This document shows, piece after piece, positions 24,889 through 34,935 of a stretch of 64,000 bases of DNA. The stretch is from an uncultured Bacteroides sp. (GTDB lineage Bacteria; Bacteroidota; Bacteroidia; Bacteroidales; UBA932): positions 11,081 to 75,080 of the forward strand of contig UQQM01000009.1 in the NCBI GenBank assembly GCA_900543205.1, read 5' to 3'. Both the position numbers and the translations under genes were made by a program. Numbering within the stretch: position 1 is the first letter of the stretch; each line of letters opens with the position of its first letter. The notes under the pieces are model-generated. The model was not told the DNA's origin and did no database searches. It saw only the letters and a list, made by a program, of their open reading frames with translations.

Positions 24889-24918
24889 GATGGCCGGGAG
24901 CGGATTCCGGCCATCTTT
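24889..24918 (+). terminator. Terminator after purA
   Basis: A 9-bp perfect stem (24889-24897 with 24907-24915) has a 9-nt loop and is followed by TTT. It separates purA from the ligA promoter. Confidence 0.65.
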
Positions 24919-24967
24919 CGTATTTGTCCTCCGGACGTCACGCAGCGGTATTTTTATCAAAAAATGC

Positions 24968-24975
24968 TATTTTTG
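24968..24975 (+). promoter_or_regulatory. -7 element immediately before ligA
   Basis: TATTTTTG matches TAnnTTTG and ends 6 bp before the ligA ATG, so the predicted transcript starts at or within a base or two of the start codon. No -33 TTG is visible at the expected distance. Confidence 0.5.
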
Positions 24976-24981
24976 TAATTT

Positions 24982-27060
24982 ATGGACAGAAACGAGGCCA
25001 GGAAAAGAATCGAAGAGCTGCGCCGCACGCTCGAGGAGAACAGCCGGAGATATTACGTCGACAACGCCCCCGTAATCTCCGACTTCGAGTTCGACACGCT
25101 GATGCACGAGCTCGAAGGCCTGGAGGCGGAATACCCTGAATTCGACAGCCCCGACTCCCCCACCCGGAAGGTGGGCTCCGACCTTGACGCCCCCCTCGAC
25201 GGCAACGCCGAGCCGCAGGCCCGTACAGGCTTCGTGCAGCGCAGGCACCGCTATCCCATGCTCTCGCTGGGCAACACCTACTCCATCTCGGAAATCGAGG
25301 AGTTCACCGCCAGGGCCGAAAGGGCTCTGGACGGCGCCAGGTTCAGCTACAGCTGCGAACTGAAGTTCGACGGGACGGCGATATGCCTGAGCTACAGGAA
25401 GGGGCGGCTGGTCCAGGCGCTGACGCGCGGGGACGGCGTTTTCGGCGACGATGTGACCGAAAACGCATTGAGAATCTCCAACATCCCCAGGCAACTCCAC
25501 GGGGACTATCCGGAGGAATTCGAGATACGCGGCGAGATTCTGATGCCCTACGAGGCCTTCGACGCCCTGAACCGCGAACGCGAGGACAACGAGGACCCTC
25601 CGTTCGCGAACCCGCGCAACGCCGCATCCGGCTCCCTCAAGCTGGCCGACCCCGAGGAGGTCGCACACAGGGGGCTCATGTGCACGCTCTACCATATCCC
25701 GGCCGAATCCGTGACCTTCGCCTCGCATTGGGACGCATTGGACGCCGCCGCAAGCTGGGGGCTTCCGGTATCGGACAAGCGGAGGCTCTGCCATGACATC
25801 AATGAAATCCGGGAATACATTTCCTACTGGGACACGCAGAGGAAGTTCCTACCCTACGCCACCGACGGCATAGTCATAAAGATCAACGAGCTGGACTGCC
25901 AGCGCACCCTGGGCTACACCGCGAAGTTCCCGCGCTGGGCGGTGGCGTTCAAGTTCAAGGCCGAGCAGGCATGCACGAAGCTCACCAGCATTGACTATCA
26001 GGTTGGACGCACCGGCGCGGTCACACCCGTGGCGAATCTCGATCCGGTGCAGCTCAGCGGAACCGTGGTCAGAAGGGCCACGCTCAACAACGCCGACATG
26101 ATGGAGCAGCTCGACATACGCATCGGAGACTACGTGTTCGTGGAGAAAGGCGGCGAGATCATTCCGAAAATCACCGGAGTGGACCTCTCGAAGCGCGAAG
26201 AAGGCACGGCCAGACCCGTATTCCCCAGCGTGTGCCCCGACTGCGGCACCCCGCTCGTCCGCAGCGAGGACGAGGCGAAATGGTTCTGCCCCAACCAGGA
26301 CGGCTGCCCGATGCAGATAAAGGGCAGGTTGCTACATTTCACGGGCCGCAAGGCCATGGACATACTCGCCGGCGAGGTCACGGTCGAGCAGCTGTATAAC
26401 CTGGGGCTGGCGAAACGGCCCTCCGACCTCTACGGCCTGAACAAATGGCAGCTGACTTCCCTCGACGGCTGGAAGGAGAGGTCCGCCCAGCGTTTCCTCG
26501 ACAGCCTCGAAGCCTCGAAGAAGGTCCCTTTCGAGAGAGTCCTGTTCGCGTTGGGCATACGCTACGTCGGAGAGGCCACCGCAAAGATTCTCGCCCGCCA
26601 TTTCGGGGACATGGACAGAATCGCTTCCGCATCCAAGGAGGAGCTGCTCATGCTCGCCGACATAGGCGAGGTGACTGCCGGAAGCGTCTACGATTTCATG
26701 CACGACCCGGTGCAGCTCGAAGAGCTGGCCAGGCTGAAGGCAGCGGGACTCCAGTTCTCCGGAGCGCCAGCGGCGGCCGCACTCTCGTCGGTGCTCGAGG
26801 GGAAGACGATAGTGATTTCCGGCAACTTCAGCATCAGCCGCGACGCCATGAAGGAGCTCATCGCCGCACACGGCGGCAAGGCCGGATCGTCGGTGAGCGG
26901 CAGGACAGCCTTCCTGCTGGCAGGCACCAAGCCAGGCCCCGAGAAGCTCAGGCAGTGCGAGAAGCTCGGCATACCGGTTGTCTCCGAAGACGAATTCATG
27001 AAGATGCTGCCGGACGCCCCCGCCGGCCACGAGAGCGTAACCGAACTCACCCTGTTCTGA
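24982..27060 (+). CDS. ligA: NAD+-dependent DNA ligase
   Basis: The 692-residue protein has the full LigA layout: Ia domain (YYVDNAPVISDFEFD), adenylation domain with the AMP-lysine motif ELKFDGTA, OB fold, four-cysteine zinc finger (CPDCG...CPNQDGC), helix-hairpin-helix repeats and a C-terminal BRCT domain (GKTIVISGNFSISRDAM...). It seals nicks in replication and repair using NAD+. It is the first gene of a tight operon; the next start is 2 bp after its stop. Confidence 0.98.
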   Translation: MDRNEARKRIEELRRTLEENSRRYYVDNAPVISDFEFDTLMHELEGLEAEYPEFDSPDSPTRKVGSDLDAPLDGNAEPQARTGFVQRRHRYPMLSLGNTYSISEIEEFTARAERALDGARFSYSCELKFDGTAICLSYRKGRLVQALTRGDGVFGDDVTENALRISNIPRQLHGDYPEEFEIRGEILMPYEAFDALNREREDNEDPPFANPRNAASGSLKLADPEEVAHRGLMCTLYHIPAESVTFASHWDALDAAASWGLPVSDKRRLCHDINEIREYISYWDTQRKFLPYATDGIVIKINELDCQRTLGYTAKFPRWAVAFKFKAEQACTKLTSIDYQVGRTGAVTPVANLDPVQLSGTVVRRATLNNADMMEQLDIRIGDYVFVEKGGEIIPKITGVDLSKREEGTARPVFPSVCPDCGTPLVRSEDEAKWFCPNQDGCPMQIKGRLLHFTGRKAMDILAGEVTVEQLYNLGLAKRPSDLYGLNKWQLTSLDGWKERSAQRFLDSLEASKKVPFERVLFALGIRYVGEATAKILARHFGDMDRIASASKEELLMLADIGEVTAGSVYDFMHDPVQLEELARLKAAGLQFSGAPAAAALSSVLEGKTIVISGNFSISRDAMKELIAAHGGKAGSSVSGRTAFLLAGTKPGPEKLRQCEKLGIPVVSEDEFMKMLPDAPAGHESVTELTLF

Positions 27061-27062
27061 AG

Positions 27063-27998
27063 ATGAAGCTGACCGACAGGATATTCGACCTCTTTACCGA
27101 CAGGATATGGACCATCGACACCTCTTCGTGCTCGAAGGCCTACGCCGCCATGGTCAGGCACATCAAGGTCATACGCGTGACGATAGACACTTTCACCCAG
27201 AACCGCATGGGCTTCCAGTGCGTGGCGTTGAGCTATTTCGTGACCCTGGCGATCATCCCCCTGCTGGCCCTGATCTTCGCCATCACGGGCGACCTCGGGC
27301 TTTCCGAGAAGATTTCCGAGATACTGCACCGCTTCTTCGCGAACAACCCCGAATACATCGACATCATCATGAACAAGGCCAGCGAGCTGCTGGATTCGGC
27401 CAAGGGCGGCGGTCTCGGGCTGGCATCCGCGCTGACCCTGATCTGGACGGTGCTCTGGATGATGTTCCAGGTGGAGAGGGTGTTCAACAACGTGTGGGGG
27501 ATACGCAAGATTCCGCGCAACCTGTTCAAGCGCTTCGGCTTCTACCTGCTGGTGCTGGTGCTGCTGCCCTTCCTGATACTCATTTTCGGTACCGGAATCG
27601 TCTATTACACCAACATCACCAACCTGATGGGCCTGGACCTGTCGGACCTGCGCTTCCTTCCCAGGCTGCTCGGATACACGGCGTTCTATGCCGTATGCGC
27701 CCTGACCTTCTCGGTGATGTACAAATTCATACCCGCCGCAAGGGTAAAATACAGATATGCTGCCAAATCCGCCTTCATAACGGCGCTGTTTTTCGTAATC
27801 TTTCAGTATCTTTACCTCGAAACCCAGATGTTCGTGGGAAGGCTTGGCAGCGTCTACGGCGTGATAGCCGCCATTCCGCTGTTCCTGGTCTGGCTGAACC
27901 TCAGCTGGCAGATAATCATACTGGGGGCGGAACTGTGCTACGGATACCATAATGTTGACAGATATAAAGTCCTCGAATGGGACAGTGAGAACAAATAG
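27063..27998 (+). CDS. YihY/BrkB-family inner-membrane protein
   Basis: The start at 27063 ([18 protein letters not shown]) is 2 bp after the ligA stop and gives 311 residues; the frame is open further upstream only as a shadow of ligA. About six membrane helices are visible. Family landmarks include [23 protein letters not shown] near the first helix and the [27 protein letters not shown]-like end (here with IIILGAEL). The molecular function of the family is not settled. The gene is directly followed by the RelA/SpoT start. Confidence 0.9.
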   Translation: [311 protein letters not shown]

Positions 27999-30188
27999 AT
28001 GAGCTTTTCAGAATTTACCAAGGACGATTACAGGGTCATCGACGAAGCATACGCGTCGCTGCTTGAAATCGCGCGCCGCCGTTGCCGCAACGAAGAAGAG
28101 ATCGACTATGTGCAGAAAGCCTTCGAATTCGCCAACCAGGCCCACAAGAACGTGCGCCGCCGCTCAGGCGAACCCTATATTCTGCACCCCATAGAGGTCG
28201 CCAAGATAGTGGTGAGCGAAATCGGCCTGGGCTACAAGTCCATCTGCGCCGCACTGCTCCATGACGTGGTGGAGGACACCGGATACACGGTGGACGACAT
28301 CCGGAGCCTGTTCGGCAACAAGATAGCCTCGCTCGTGGACGGACTCACCAAGATCAAGACCGTGCTGGACAACGAGGACAGGAAAGGAGCCACGGCCAGC
28401 ACCGAGAGCCTCCAGGCCGAGAACTTCAAGCGCATCCTGCTGACCCTCAATGACGACATCAGGGTGGTCCTGATAAAGCTCGCGGACCGTCTGCACAACT
28501 GCCGCACCATAGAGTTCATGCCCGAGCACAAGCGGGACAAGATACTTTCCGAGACCATGTACATCTTCATTCCGCTGGCCCACAGGCTGGGTCTCTACGG
28601 AGTCAAGTCGGAAATGGAGAACATCTGGCTCAAGTTCAAGGAACCCGAGGAATACAACGAGATTTCCGAGCGCATAAGCAAGAACATCGCCTCCAGGGAC
28701 AAGGACATAGACGATTTCATAGCCCCCATCAGGAACGCGCTCACCGACGCCGGGTTCAGGTTCACTATCAAGAAGCGCATCAAGACGCCCTACTCCATCT
28801 GGTACAAGATGCACACGAAGCACGTCCCGTTCGAACAGATCTTCGACCTGTATGCCGTGCGCATAATCTTCGAGCCGGACGCCGAAAGCCACCAGAGCGA
28901 GAAGAGCCAGGCCTACCTCATCTTCTCCCTGATCACCAATCTCTACAGCGAGAACTTCAGCCGCCGCCGGGACTGGATTTCAAGGCCGAAGAACAACGGT
29001 TACGAGGCGCTGCACTGCACGCTCATGAGCCACGCCGGAGTATGGATAGAGGTCCAGATACGCTCGAAGCGCATGGACGACATCGCCGAAAAGGGAATCG
29101 CCGCCCACTGGGCCTACAAGAAGGACGGCTACGTCTCCGAGAACGATTCCGAGGTGGACAAATGGCTGGGGCAGATTCAGGAGATTCTGCTCAGCAGCGA
29201 TGTCAGCGCACTGGAGCTGCTGGACATCATACACAAGGACCTCGTGAGCACCGAGATAGTCGTGTTCACGCCCAAAGGCGACCAGAAGTCGATAATCAAC
29301 GGCGCCACCGCGCTGGACTTCGCTTATCAGATTCACACCCACATAGGCAACGGGGCCATAGCGGCCAAGGTGAACATGAAGCTCGTACCGCTCTCGTATG
29401 TCCTGAAATCCGGAGACCAGGTGGAGATAATCACGGCGGAGAACGCCACGCCCAAGATGGAGTGGCTCCAGTTCCTGCAGACCAGGAACGCCAAGGCCAA
29501 GGTCATGGAGTATTTCCGCAGCGACAGGGACAGGATAGCAAGGCAGGGCAGGAAAATCTTCGAGGAGAGGCTCAAGCTCATGGGCAAGAAATACAGCGCC
29601 AAGCTGCTCGGACGCTTCATGGACTACTGCCAGCTCAAGGACATCGAAGAATTCTACTTCCGCGTGGGGCTGGGCATACTCGGACAGGAGCAGTTCCAGA
29701 CCATAATCGATGAGGACACCATGTCCACCGGCAAGGACAGGAAATATGTGCTCAAGGAGGGCCAGGCGGACAATATCAGCTACAAGATCGCCGAATGCTG
29801 CAATCCCATACCGGGCGAGCCGCTCATAGGCTTCTTCATAGACGACCACACCATAATCGTGCACAAGAAGTCCTGCCCCGTGGCGGAAAGACTGGCCAGC
29901 CGCTACGGCAACCGCATGGTGGTCCCGCAGTGGTCCGCCTTCGACAAGGAATATCCCGTGAGGATTTCGCTGAAGGGCATAGACAGGGTGGGGCTGCTCA
30001 ACGAGATTTCGAGCTTCATCTCCAAGACCCTGGGCATCAACATGCGCAAGCTCCACCTTTCGACCGAGGGCGGAGTGTTCGAAGGCTACATAGAGCTCCT
30101 GGTCAGCGACAAGCGCATTCTCACGAAGATGGGAGAGGGGCTCAAGAAAATCGACGGCATACAGGATGTCGTCAGAACCGACATCTGA
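27999..30188 (+). CDS. Bifunctional (p)ppGpp synthetase/hydrolase, RelA/SpoT family
   Basis: The 729-residue protein has the long RSH layout. A hydrolase HD domain (EPYILHPIEVAKIV, LHDVVEDTGYT with the HD pair) is followed by a synthetase domain (RPKNNGYEALHCTL), a TGS domain (VVFTPKGDQKSIINGATALDFAYQIH), a zinc-finger/conserved-Cys region (AECCNPIPGEP) and a C-terminal ACT domain. It makes and degrades the starvation signal ppGpp. Both catalytic halves look intact, so it is probably bifunctional. Its ATG starts directly after the upstream stop codon. Confidence 0.96.
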   Translation: MSFSEFTKDDYRVIDEAYASLLEIARRRCRNEEEIDYVQKAFEFANQAHKNVRRRSGEPYILHPIEVAKIVVSEIGLGYKSICAALLHDVVEDTGYTVDDIRSLFGNKIASLVDGLTKIKTVLDNEDRKGATASTESLQAENFKRILLTLNDDIRVVLIKLADRLHNCRTIEFMPEHKRDKILSETMYIFIPLAHRLGLYGVKSEMENIWLKFKEPEEYNEISERISKNIASRDKDIDDFIAPIRNALTDAGFRFTIKKRIKTPYSIWYKMHTKHVPFEQIFDLYAVRIIFEPDAESHQSEKSQAYLIFSLITNLYSENFSRRRDWISRPKNNGYEALHCTLMSHAGVWIEVQIRSKRMDDIAEKGIAAHWAYKKDGYVSENDSEVDKWLGQIQEILLSSDVSALELLDIIHKDLVSTEIVVFTPKGDQKSIINGATALDFAYQIHTHIGNGAIAAKVNMKLVPLSYVLKSGDQVEIITAENATPKMEWLQFLQTRNAKAKVMEYFRSDRDRIARQGRKIFEERLKLMGKKYSAKLLGRFMDYCQLKDIEEFYFRVGLGILGQEQFQTIIDEDTMSTGKDRKYVLKEGQADNISYKIAECCNPIPGEPLIGFFIDDHTIIVHKKSCPVAERLASRYGNRMVVPQWSAFDKEYPVRISLKGIDRVGLLNEISSFISKTLGINMRKLHLSTEGGVFEGYIELLVSDKRILTKMGEGLKKIDGIQDVVRTDI

Positions 30189-30190
30189 AA

Positions 30191-31981
30191 ATGAAACGTT
30201 TCCTGCCACTGATCGCCATAGTCTGCGCCATCCTCCTTCCGCTGATGTTCATGAACTCCTGCGCGAACACCACCGAAGCGCCATCCGGAGGTGACAAGGA
30301 CACCATTCCGCCCTATATCATAGGCATCAACCCCCTTCCGGGCGCCACCGGCTTCCCGACCAAGGGGGCGACCATAACGTTCAGCTTCAACGAGTACGTG
30401 ACCATCAAGAACACCAGCAACATACTGCTTTCGCCTCCGCAGCAGAAAAGGCCGGTGGCCCGGCTGAGGGGAAAGAACCTCGTGGTCAGCTTCGAGGAGG
30501 AGCTGAAGCCCAACACCACCTACACCCTGAGCTTCACCGACGCGATAGCCGACGCCAACGAGGGCAACGTGTTCGCCGGCTATTCCTACGCCTTCTCCAC
30601 CGGAGAGAAAATCGACTCCATGATGATAACCGGAACCGTGAGGGACTGCAACACCCTTTCGCCGGTCAAGGGAGCGACCGTGCTGCTGCACAAGAACACC
30701 TCCGACTCGGCCGTGTTCAAGACCCTGCCCTACGCGGTGGCCAAGACCGACGACTGGGGCTTCTTCGTGCTTCCGTTCATCCAGGACACCGTCTACCGGC
30801 TCTACGCCATCAAGGACGCCAACAACGACAACCTGCTGAACTCGGAGACCGAGCTCGTGGGCTTCTGCGACTCCGTCGTCAGGCCGGTCATGACCGCCTC
30901 CGACACCACGCGCGAGATGCTGCGCTACGACATGCTGGACACTCTCTCCTGCCTCGCACGCCACAGCGAACACGACATTCGTCTGTTCCGGGAGATTCCC
31001 TCCAAGCAGCTGCTCGTGAACCGCGTGAGGACTGCCGAACGCTCGGCCTACATCACCTTCATGGCCCAGAACGCCCGCATCAACTCCATCAGCATCAACG
31101 ACTACCGGCCCAATCAGATAATCAGCCAGTTCAACCTGCAGCGCGACAGCCTTGAGCTATGGATAAACAGCCGGAGGGCCGCGCCGGACACGATGAAGAT
31201 TTCGGTGGACTACTACAAGACCGACTCCACGGGAGTGCTCCAGCCCGTAGTCGAAGAGCTCCGGCTCCCGCTCGACAACGACAAGCGCACCTACTCCAAA
31301 CGCTCGAGGAGGGATATCACGCAGCAGGACACGACCTGCACCTTCTCCCTGACCGCCGAGCCGGAGACCATAGAGCAGACAGGCTACATAATCGAGTTCA
31401 AGTACCCCATCATCTACGAGAACTTCGACTCCCTGATATTCAGCTACGTGACCCCGAGGCAGAGCGTGGACACCAGCACCTTCCACGTGGTGCGCGACAG
31501 CCTCAACCTCAGGCGATATTCGATAATACCCGACATCGAGCTGCAGCAGGGCTACGAATACCGCCTGAAGATACCTCACAGGGCGTTCCGCGACATCAAC
31601 GGGTTCTACTCCGACAGCACCGAGGTCAAATGCAGCCTGCCCAGCGACGACAAGCTCAGCACCATGACCGTGAACTTCACCGGCGTGGACCGCAAGCTCA
31701 TAATAGACCTTCTTGACGAAAAGAGGGACAAGGTCCTGCGCAACTACGTGATAGACAAGGACGCCACCCTCGGCTTCCCCTACCTCAAGGAAGGCCGCTA
31801 CTGCATACGCATCACCGAGGACGCCAACCGCAACTCCTTCGTGGACACCGGCTCCGTACTGGAGAGGCGCCAGCCCGAGAAGGTCATGTTCTATGAAATT
31901 GACGGAGAATCGTTCATAGACATCCCAGCCGCAACGGAGCTTGTGCAGACCATCGACATAGCCGCAATGTTCAAAGACTGA
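30191..31981 (+). CDS. Lipoprotein with Ig-like (SbsA-type) domain
   Basis: The start at 30191 lies 2 bp after the rsh stop and gives 596 residues with a lipoprotein signal (MKRFLPLIAIVCAILLPLMF..NSCAN). The first domain (about 38-135) is an SbsA-like Ig fold with the typical DTIPPYIIGINPLPGATGF opening. It is followed by a carboxypeptidase-regulatory-like beta-sandwich (ITGTVRDCNTLSPVKGATVLL) and a long beta-rich C-terminal half. Proteins of this type are frequent next to core genes in Bacteroidota, but their role is unknown. An outer-membrane or surface location is inferred from the lipobox. Confidence 0.85.
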   Translation: MKRFLPLIAIVCAILLPLMFMNSCANTTEAPSGGDKDTIPPYIIGINPLPGATGFPTKGATITFSFNEYVTIKNTSNILLSPPQQKRPVARLRGKNLVVSFEEELKPNTTYTLSFTDAIADANEGNVFAGYSYAFSTGEKIDSMMITGTVRDCNTLSPVKGATVLLHKNTSDSAVFKTLPYAVAKTDDWGFFVLPFIQDTVYRLYAIKDANNDNLLNSETELVGFCDSVVRPVMTASDTTREMLRYDMLDTLSCLARHSEHDIRLFREIPSKQLLVNRVRTAERSAYITFMAQNARINSISINDYRPNQIISQFNLQRDSLELWINSRRAAPDTMKISVDYYKTDSTGVLQPVVEELRLPLDNDKRTYSKRSRRDITQQDTTCTFSLTAEPETIEQTGYIIEFKYPIIYENFDSLIFSYVTPRQSVDTSTFHVVRDSLNLRRYSIIPDIELQQGYEYRLKIPHRAFRDINGFYSDSTEVKCSLPSDDKLSTMTVNFTGVDRKLIIDLLDEKRDKVLRNYVIDKDATLGFPYLKEGRYCIRITEDANRNSFVDTGSVLERRQPEKVMFYEIDGESFIDIPAATELVQTIDIAAMFKD

Positions 31982-31987
31982 AAAGGC

Positions 31988-32794
31988 ATGAAGAAACTAC
32001 TTGCACTGTTCATACTGCTCGCCTTCATGGCCGCCCCCGCAGGGGCCCAGGACAGCACCGCCACGGATTCGTCACCGAAGCTGATAAACGACTATTCGAT
32101 GATAGGCGTGAGCTACGGAGTGACCTTCTCGAACATGTACTTCAGCCCCACCAAGCATCGGAAGCAGTATGTCTTCGCCCCGAACTACGTGTCAATAATG
32201 TTCACGAAGCACTGCAAGATGTTCGACACGATGCCCCTTTTCGCCATAGTGGGCGGAGTGGCCATGGGCAACGAGGGCTTCGCCTTCGAGCCCGACAAGG
32301 AGACGGGAGAGACGACTGCGATAGACGGGGCCACATGGTGCTCGATGAAAGTGTTCGAAGTGCCGGTGATGGCCCAGCTCCATATTGACTCCGACCCCTT
32401 CAAGATCATGGCCGACGCCGGAATCTACGGAGGCTGGAGACAGAGCATACTGCGGAAGGGGCCCGGACTGGACCCCCAATGGAGCAACGCCTTCAGGCCG
32501 TACGAGAACAGAATCGACTACGGTTTTCTGGGCGGCATAGGCTTCGGACTCATGTTCGACCCGGTGGAAATCCATTTCAACTGCCTGATAAGATGGTCTT
32601 GGTCGAGCCTGTACCAGCCCGACTACGCCAGCAGGTATTTCTACGAATACGCCTACCCTTTGGACATCATAGCTTCCGTAGGGCTGCACTTCCAGCTTAC
32701 GAAGCGCAACGGAAAGACAAGAAGGGCAATAAGGCAGGAGGCATACAATACCGTATATGGAACGACTCAAGACAATTCCGGTAAGAATAGGTGA
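31988..32794 (+). CDS. Outer-membrane beta-barrel protein, function unknown
   Basis: The 268-residue protein has a signal peptide (MKKLLALFILLAFMAAPAGA|Q). Alternating hydrophobic/aromatic strands and Gly-rich turns follow, in the style of small porin-like barrels of Bacteroidota. The last 38 bp overlap the start of ispG in another frame. Its C-terminal 25 residues are basic and Asn/Gln-rich rather than a normal terminal strand. No specific cargo can be inferred. Confidence 0.75.
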   Translation: MKKLLALFILLAFMAAPAGAQDSTATDSSPKLINDYSMIGVSYGVTFSNMYFSPTKHRKQYVFAPNYVSIMFTKHCKMFDTMPLFAIVGGVAMGNEGFAFEPDKETGETTAIDGATWCSMKVFEVPVMAQLHIDSDPFKIMADAGIYGGWRQSILRKGPGLDPQWSNAFRPYENRIDYGFLGGIGFGLMFDPVEIHFNCLIRWSWSSLYQPDYASRYFYEYAYPLDIIASVGLHFQLTKRNGKTRRAIRQEAYNTVYGTTQDNSGKNR

Positions 32795-33989
32795 GTCCCT
32801 CACAATAGGAGGAGACGCCCCGATAGTCGTACAGTCTATGTGCGACACCCACACTTCCGACATCGACGCCACCGTCGCCCAGTGCCTGAGGCTGGCAGAG
32901 GCCGGAGCGCAGCTGGTGCGCATCACCGTGCCCGGACTCAAGGACGTGGAAAGCATACGTGAGATACACCGGAGGCTAAGGGAAGCCGGCTGCGGGATAC
33001 CTCTGGCAGCCGACATCCACTTCTCCTCGGACACCGCCATAGCGGTGGCGCCCGTCGTCGAGAAGGTGCGCATCAATCCGGGGAATTTCCACGCCGACCA
33101 CGACAAGGCCAGGGCGGAGTTCGCAAGGCTGATCGAAGTCTGCCGCGAGCACGGCACGGCCATACGCATAGGCCTGAACCACGGCTCACTCGGACGCTAC
33201 ATCACCGAAAAATACGGCAACACCCCGTTCGCCATGGCTACCGCCGCCATGGAGTGGATAAGGATGTGCGTCGAACGGAATTTCCACTCCGTGGTCGTCT
33301 CCCTGAAGGCCAGCAACACGGTCGTGATGACGCAGGCATACAGGGAGCTGGTCAGGATGATGAGGGAGGACGGCACCGTGTTCCCTCTGCACCTCGGAGT
33401 AACCGAGGCCGGCGGAGGCGACAGCGGACGGATAAAGTCCTGCATAGGCATAGCCACACTGCTGCAGGAAGGCATAGGCGACACCATCAGGGTATCGCTC
33501 ACCGAGGCTCCGGAAAATGAGATTCCCGTCGCGAGATACCTTGCGGAAGGACGAAGGGGCGACGAGATGCTGGACGCCGCCATCGAGTGGGGGCCCAGGC
33601 TGCTGAAACACGAAATCGACGAGATTCCGGCCTCCGCGGGAGTCTCGGAATATCTCCGCAACGAAATCATGCAGGCCGCCCGCAGGCGCTTCTACAAGGC
33701 GGAATACATAGCCTGTCCGGGATGCGGAAGGACGATGTACGACCTTCAGAAGACTTTCGCCGAGGTCAAGGCCAGAACCTCACATCTCAAGGGAGTGGTG
33801 ATAGCGGTCATGGGCTGCATAGTCAACGGCCCGGGAGAGATGGCGGACGCCGACTGGGGCTACGTGGGCGAAGGCAACGGCAACGTGGCCATCTACCATA
33901 AGGGGAAGCCCGTGCTGCGGCACATACCCGACTCGGAAGCCATAGACAGGCTGCTGGAGCTCATCGAGGCCGACAAGGCCGCCCTATAG
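32757..33989 (+). CDS. ispG: 4-hydroxy-3-methylbut-2-en-1-yl diphosphate synthase, short form
   Basis: The 410-residue protein has an N-terminal TIM barrel (IVVQSMCDTHTSDIDATVAQ..., LAADIHFSSD) and a C-terminal iron-sulphur domain with C320-PG-C323, C354 and the glutamate of NGPGE (E361). It makes HMBPP in the MEP isoprenoid pathway using reduced ferredoxin or flavodoxin. Sequence style is that of the Bacteroidota enzyme, but the large insert domain common in that group (total near 600 residues) is absent. The start overlaps the upstream gene by 38 bp; no later Met preserves the barrel. Its stop overlaps the convergent DUF3089 gene. Confidence 0.95.
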   Translation: MERLKTIPVRIGESLTIGGDAPIVVQSMCDTHTSDIDATVAQCLRLAEAGAQLVRITVPGLKDVESIREIHRRLREAGCGIPLAADIHFSSDTAIAVAPVVEKVRINPGNFHADHDKARAEFARLIEVCREHGTAIRIGLNHGSLGRYITEKYGNTPFAMATAAMEWIRMCVERNFHSVVVSLKASNTVVMTQAYRELVRMMREDGTVFPLHLGVTEAGGGDSGRIKSCIGIATLLQEGIGDTIRVSLTEAPENEIPVARYLAEGRRGDEMLDAAIEWGPRLLKHEIDEIPASAGVSEYLRNEIMQAARRRFYKAEYIACPGCGRTMYDLQKTFAEVKARTSHLKGVVIAVMGCIVNGPGEMADADWGYVGEGNGNVAIYHKGKPVLRHIPDSEAIDRLLELIEADKAAL

Positions 33990-34928
33990 GCTGTCGTAAT
34001 AGGCCTCAATCCTGTCCTTGATGTTCCTGCGCAGGCAGTCCTGGTAAAGCCAGGGCTCGCAGCCGTGGAAATCCCCTACGTTCAGGAATCCGCGTATGGG
34101 TTCATATTCATCTCCGCTGTATCCGTCGAGCACCAGCACATGGTGGGCCGGCGAAACCGTCACCGTGATCGTATCATGCAGGATGGCGGGCGTATCGTCG
34201 GTGCGCCAGTTCACGGGATTGATGCACATCGCACAGGGCACGGATATTATGGGCTTGATATATTCCACGTCCGAAACCGAATTGTAGCATACGGTGACTC
34301 CAAGGTCGGTCGCCCCCTGCGCCGCACGGACGTTGTCCGTCGCCTGCACATCTTCCGGAGTGACCTTGTAGCCCAGCACGTATGCGGCCACAAGATGCCT
34401 GTGCAGGGAATCCGGCATGTTCTTCAGGACCTCCACGACGGCCTTGGCACCCTGGCTGAACCCTGCGAGAACGAAGGGCCTGTCCGGGTCGCGCCTTTCC
34501 ATGAACACCCTGAACGCCTCCTGAATGTCCTCGTTAGAGAGCCGGAAGCGGTCGGCGACCACCTCCTCGTCCTGCGTCTCCCAGACATCGATGGTGATCT
34601 GGCGGTAATACGGCGAGTAGAAATTGTTGCCCTCGCCCATGTAATCGGCAATCCTGGAGATTTCGGTATCCATGTCGGCGCGGTGCCCTGGGTTCCAGAC
34701 ATCGGCATAGTGGCAGACGGAACCGTCGTCCGCCGTCCAGTCGGCCTCCCAGGTGGACACGAAATACAGCACATCGGCACCCCGGCCGGTCGCATCGTCC
34801 TCACGGACATACCACGACACAGCGTCCCCGTAGTCGGGAGCCTCGGGAATAAACTCCTTCTGCCCGGACTTTCCGTCGCAGGCCGCCACGAGCAGCGTCA
34901 GGAAGCACAGGAAAGTGAACTTGCGCAT
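33984..34928 (-). CDS. DUF3089 alpha/beta-hydrolase-like lipoprotein
   Basis: The start at 34928 gives 314 residues with a clean lipoprotein signal (MRKFTFLCFLTLLVAACDG). A longer version from 34946 adds MSNDHI, overlaps the upstream gene and spoils the signal. The nucleophile elbow LAGFSQGA (G-F-S-Q-G) and the YVLGYKV segment match DUF3089, predicted serine hydrolases or esterases of unknown substrate. A late His in DFHGCEPW may complete the site. It is the last gene of the reverse-strand operon starting at 39759. Confidence 0.85.
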   Translation of the reverse strand: MRKFTFLCFLTLLVAACDGKSGQKEFIPEAPDYGDAVSWYVREDDATGRGADVLYFVSTWEADWTADDGSVCHYADVWNPGHRADMDTEISRIADYMGEGNNFYSPYYRQITIDVWETQDEEVVADRFRLSNEDIQEAFRVFMERRDPDRPFVLAGFSQGAKAVVEVLKNMPDSLHRHLVAAYVLGYKVTPEDVQATDNVRAAQGATDLGVTVCYNSVSDVEYIKPIISVPCAMCINPVNWRTDDTPAILHDTITVTVSPAHHVLVLDGYSGDEYEPIRGFLNVGDFHGCEPWLYQDCLRRNIKDRIEAYYDSL

Positions 34929-34935
34929 GATATGG

